DNA from: Chloroflexota bacterium
GTDB lineage: Bacteria > Chloroflexota > Anaerolineae > Caldilineales > Caldilineaceae
NCBI GenBank assembly: GCA_016199425.1
Contig: JACQGT010000602.1
Location: 1-7,012 of the forward strand
Direction of reading: 5' to 3'
DNA: 7,012 bases
The translations under genes were made by a program, and so were the position numbers. The notes beneath the pieces were generated by a model, which saw only the letters and a list, made by a program, of their open reading frames with translations, ran no database searches and was not told where the DNA came from. Below, in pieces: positions 5,434 to 7,012 of the stretch. The first letter of the stretch is position 1; the number at the start of each line of letters is the position of its first letter.

Positions 5434-5500
5434 TAATGCAGGTGATCGGTTGAGTAGCCGAGTCTGCGAGGCGTATCGAAATCCCACCTGCATTACTCCT
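5429..5500. repeat. Large palindrome with 16-bp perfect arms and a REP-like core
   Basis: AGGAGTAATGCAGGTG (5429-5444) and its exact reverse complement (5485-5500) enclose 40 nt. The core contains GGTTGAGTAGC near 5448 and CGTATCGAAATCC ending at 5484. From memory, GGTTGAGTAG...CGTATCGAAACC is the outline of a dispersed hairpin repeat found in many high-GC genomes; this was not checked by search. Inside it, TCGG and CCGA (5446-5461) can form a small stem. It lies in the 228-bp divergent spacer, 11 bp from the small cytochrome's ATG. If transcribed, it would form a long 5'-leader hairpin next to the ribosome site. Confidence 0.85.
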
Positions 5501-5554
5501 GTTCCATTTCAAAGACTCAGTTGCGCTGTTTACTCTACCGCCACTTCGCGTTGT

Positions 5555-5606
5555 GGGCAAACGGCCGCACACCAGTAGACGAATAGGCCATTGTGCCTGT
5601 TTGCCC
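5555..5606. repeat. Imperfect inverted repeat in the divergent spacer
   Basis: GGGCAAAC (5555-5562) matches GTTTGCCC (5599-5606) perfectly. The pairing continues inward for about seven more positions with two G-T wobbles and one mismatch (GGCCGCA against TGTGCCT). The loop is about 22 nt. It lies 85 bp before the PCYCGC start and may be an operator or leader hairpin. I see no convincing -35/-10 pair for either divergent gene in 5501-5645. Confidence 0.55.
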
Positions 5607-5677
5607 CCTGTCCACTGACGGATTGTGAAATAGAGAGCACTCTGTTTGACTGAAAGCGCCGTCAGAAAGCGTCTGTT

Positions 5678-5684
5678 GGGGAGG
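5678..5684 (+). promoter_or_regulatory. Shine-Dalgarno site that selects GTG 5691
   Basis: GGGGAGG lies 6 nt before an in-frame GTG at 5691. The longer TTG start at 5646 has no comparable site and would put 15 charged residues ahead of the signal peptide. Confidence 0.75.
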
Positions 5685-5690
5685 TGGGTT

Positions 5691-6263
5691 GTGGGAAAAC
5701 GAGCATTCCGATTTACACTGTTGGTTCTTCTGCTCCTGGCGTGGAGTCTGGCCGCAGCCGGGTGCAGCAGCCCAAAGGAGGCAATGGCTGTGGCAATGGC
5801 AGAGCTAACTGCGATGCCCGTAGAGCTGACGGCAGAACCCCAGCGGGTGACCGAAGCCTACCGCTTCGCCGCGGCAAACCCGGAGGCGGCCAAACAGATG
5901 CCCTGCTATTGCGGCTGCGGAGCGATGGGCCACACCTCCAACTATAGCTGTTTTTGGCAGACTGAAGGCATCGTAGATCTCCACGCCACCGGCTGCGGCA
6001 TCTGTGTCGATATTGCTCAAGATACCCTACGGGGCCTGAGCCAGGGCCGCTCGCTACAAGAGATTCGGGCGCAAATCGACGCCGATTACAGCCGTTTCGG
6101 GCCGCCCACCAATACGCCGCCCGTCGGCATCCAGGTCATCGACTGGTCCAATCTACCGGCTTCTCGAGTGAATATGACATGCGACAGTACAGGGACAGAC
6201 AGCCAGCACAAGGCCAGCAGCGGGAATGGCTTGACGGATGGGCTGGTATGTACCTCGCCGTAA
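5691..6263 (+). CDS. PCYCGC-motif lipoprotein
   Basis: A 190-residue lipoprotein. GKRAFRF, a Leu-rich core and AAAGC (C25) make a classical lipoprotein signal, so it should face the outside of the membrane. The family signature PCYCGC (71-76) is followed by GAMGHTSNYSCFW, then LHATGCGICVDIAQD, leaving Cys at 72, 74, 76, 87, 102 and 105 and His at 81 and 98, a likely metal or redox site. The domain ends with EIRAQIDADYSRFGPP. The family has no settled function; its place beside a CuA protein suggests copper handling or cofactor assembly (inference). The start is GTG 5691, set by GGGGAGG. The last ~45 residues (from about 145) go beyond the recognisable domain, and the final 85 bp overlap the next gene out of frame. 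Confidence 0.88.
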   Translation: MGKRAFRFTLLVLLLLAWSLAAAGCSSPKEAMAVAMAELTAMPVELTAEPQRVTEAYRFAAANPEAAKQMPCYCGCGAMGHTSNYSCFWQTEGIVDLHATGCGICVDIAQDTLRGLSQGRSLQEIRAQIDADYSRFGPPTNTPPVGIQVIDWSNLPASRVNMTCDSTGTDSQHKASSGNGLTDGLVCTSP

Positions 6264-7012
6264 CCCTCGCGATGATTGCGCTGGGGTGGACGGGACAGGA
6301 ATTTGCCCGTTACTGGCAGGCAACCAAACCGCAGCAGCCCGTCGAATTGACCCTGCGGGCGATGCAGCCGGAAAACGGCGGCTGGCTGGGCGAGGAACTG
6401 CGGGTGATGGTTGGGCAGCCCGTGCGTCTGACCGTAACAGGTGTTGAAGGCAGCCACGCCTTTGCCATCGGCTATACTGACATCTCCAGTCTGATCATCA
6501 CGCCTGGTCAGAAGCAGGTGGTGGAGTTTACCGCCCCCGCGCCGGGGCGCTACGTGCTTTATTGCACCCAGTGGTGCAGCCCGAACCACTGGCGTATGCG
6601 CACAGTGCTGGAGGTGGCAGCCCCGGACAATCCCGAGGCTGGGCTGGTCTATGCCCAGGAGACGCAACGCTATCAGCTTCCCCTGGCCCAGATGAATCTG
6701 GACGCGCCCCACCCGGCTGCCGTCTGGCCGGAGGAGCGGCCCAGCGCCGCGGCGGGCGGCGCGGTCTGGCAACGGCTGGCGTCGGACGCATCCCCGGCGC
6801 AAGCGGCCGCGGCGCTGGGTTGGCCTCTGGCCACGCCGGCGGAGGTCTACCAGCGCCTCAGTGCAGTGGACGGGTCGCTTCTGCCCGGCGCGGCGGCGTT
6901 GAGCGAGCCGGAACGCTGGCAGCTACTCGCCTATCTCTGGCAGGCCCAGACGACGCCCCAGACGCTGGCCCAGGGCGCAGCGCTCTACAGTCAGAACTGC
7001 GCCGCCTGTCAC
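6179..7012 (+). CDS. CuA-domain protein with cytochrome c C-terminus, cytochrome oxidase subunit II-like (3' partial)
   Basis: The frame is open to the window edge: 278 residues so far. One membrane helix (about 23-43, MYLAVTLAMIALGW) is followed by an outer cupredoxin domain (about 55-147). The CuA ligands are H93 (GSHAF) and CTQWCSPNHWRM (129-140), giving C129, C133, H137 and M140 in the exact CxxxCxxxHxxM spacing. A linker leads to a cytochrome-c-like segment (about 189-255) lacking any heme ligands, then a true heme motif CAACH that ends the window. CuA receives electrons from cytochrome c and passes them to a heme-copper oxidase, whose other subunits should lie further right. One N-terminal helix instead of two recalls ba3-type subunit II. 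ATG 6179 overlaps the PCYCGC gene by 85 bp and has only a weak ribosome site; ATG 6248 is possible but would cut into the membrane helix. Confidence 0.9.
   Translation, partial: MRQYRDRQPAQGQQREWLDGWAGMYLAVTLAMIALGWTGQEFARYWQATKPQQPVELTLRAMQPENGGWLGEELRVMVGQPVRLTVTGVEGSHAFAIGYTDISSLIITPGQKQVVEFTAPAPGRYVLYCTQWCSPNHWRMRTVLEVAAPDNPEAGLVYAQETQRYQLPLAQMNLDAPHPAAVWPEERPSAAAGGAVWQRLASDASPAQAAAALGWPLATPAEVYQRLSAVDGSLLPGAAALSEPERWQLLAYLWQAQTTPQTLAQGAALYSQNCAACH

Noticed and set aside
5646..5690. TTG 5646 as the PCYCGC start
   Set aside because: It has a weak upstream ribosome site, whereas GTG 5691 has GGGGAGG at 6 nt and gives a standard lipoprotein signal.
6563..6598. CuA motif as nitrous oxide reductase
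   Set aside because: N2O reductase has a large N-terminal beta-propeller before its CuA domain. Here a single membrane helix precedes the cupredoxin and a cytochrome c follows, as in oxidase subunit II.
6086..6802. 238-residue open frame on the minus strand
   Set aside because: Antisense to the PCYCGC tail and the CuA gene; Arg/Pro/Gly-rich shadow translation.

Overview
The window looks like chromosomal DNA of a high-GC environmental bacterium. My best guess is Chloroflexota, class Anaerolineae (Caldilinea-like). This rests on the mix of tandem enolase-superfamily sugar-acid enzymes, lipoprotein cytochromes c, a PCYCGC lipoprotein beside a CuA protein, and NarL-type two-component genes. It is an inference from gene content; there is no rRNA or other phylogenetic marker. 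Most starts have strong Shine-Dalgarno (SD) sequences.

Layout. (1) 1-1538, plus strand: the 3' end of one mandelate racemase/muconate lactonizing enzyme (MR/MLE) family gene, a 296-bp spacer, then a complete second MR/MLE gene starting at 492. (2) 5417-1598, minus strand, five genes in transcription order: a small lipoprotein cytochrome c (5417-4977), a two-TM PAS histidine kinase (4902-3649), a NarL/FixJ response regulator (3652-2963) joined to the kinase by an ATGA overlap, a DUF302 protein (2737-2327), and a lipoprotein cytochrome c with a His/Met-rich linker (2275-1598). (3) 5691 to the right edge, plus strand and divergent from (2): a PCYCGC-motif lipoprotein, then an overlapping CuA (cytochrome oxidase subunit II-like) protein that runs off the window at its CxxCH heme motif.

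How it may work together (inference): groups 2 and 3 encode extracytoplasmic copper and heme electron-transfer parts plus a regulatory pair. The spacer between the regulator and DUF302 genes holds a tandem pair of GGGAC-N4-GTCCC-type dyads with a 22-bp period. This resembles the core of the DosR/DevR box, and the regulator's recognition helix is also DosR-like. A plausible circuit is kinase to regulator to the DUF302-cytochrome operon. The kinase's short outer loop is His-rich, as is the linker of the last cytochrome, so copper or another metal is a reasonable guess for the signal.

Non-coding structure is rich. A 15-bp perfect hairpin lies just after the small cytochrome's stop codon, and a 16-bp-arm palindrome with a REP-like core lies just before its ribosome binding site, so the gene is bracketed by palindromes. 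The CuA protein also seems to carry a cytochrome-c-like segment that has lost all its heme ligands, ahead of a true heme motif.
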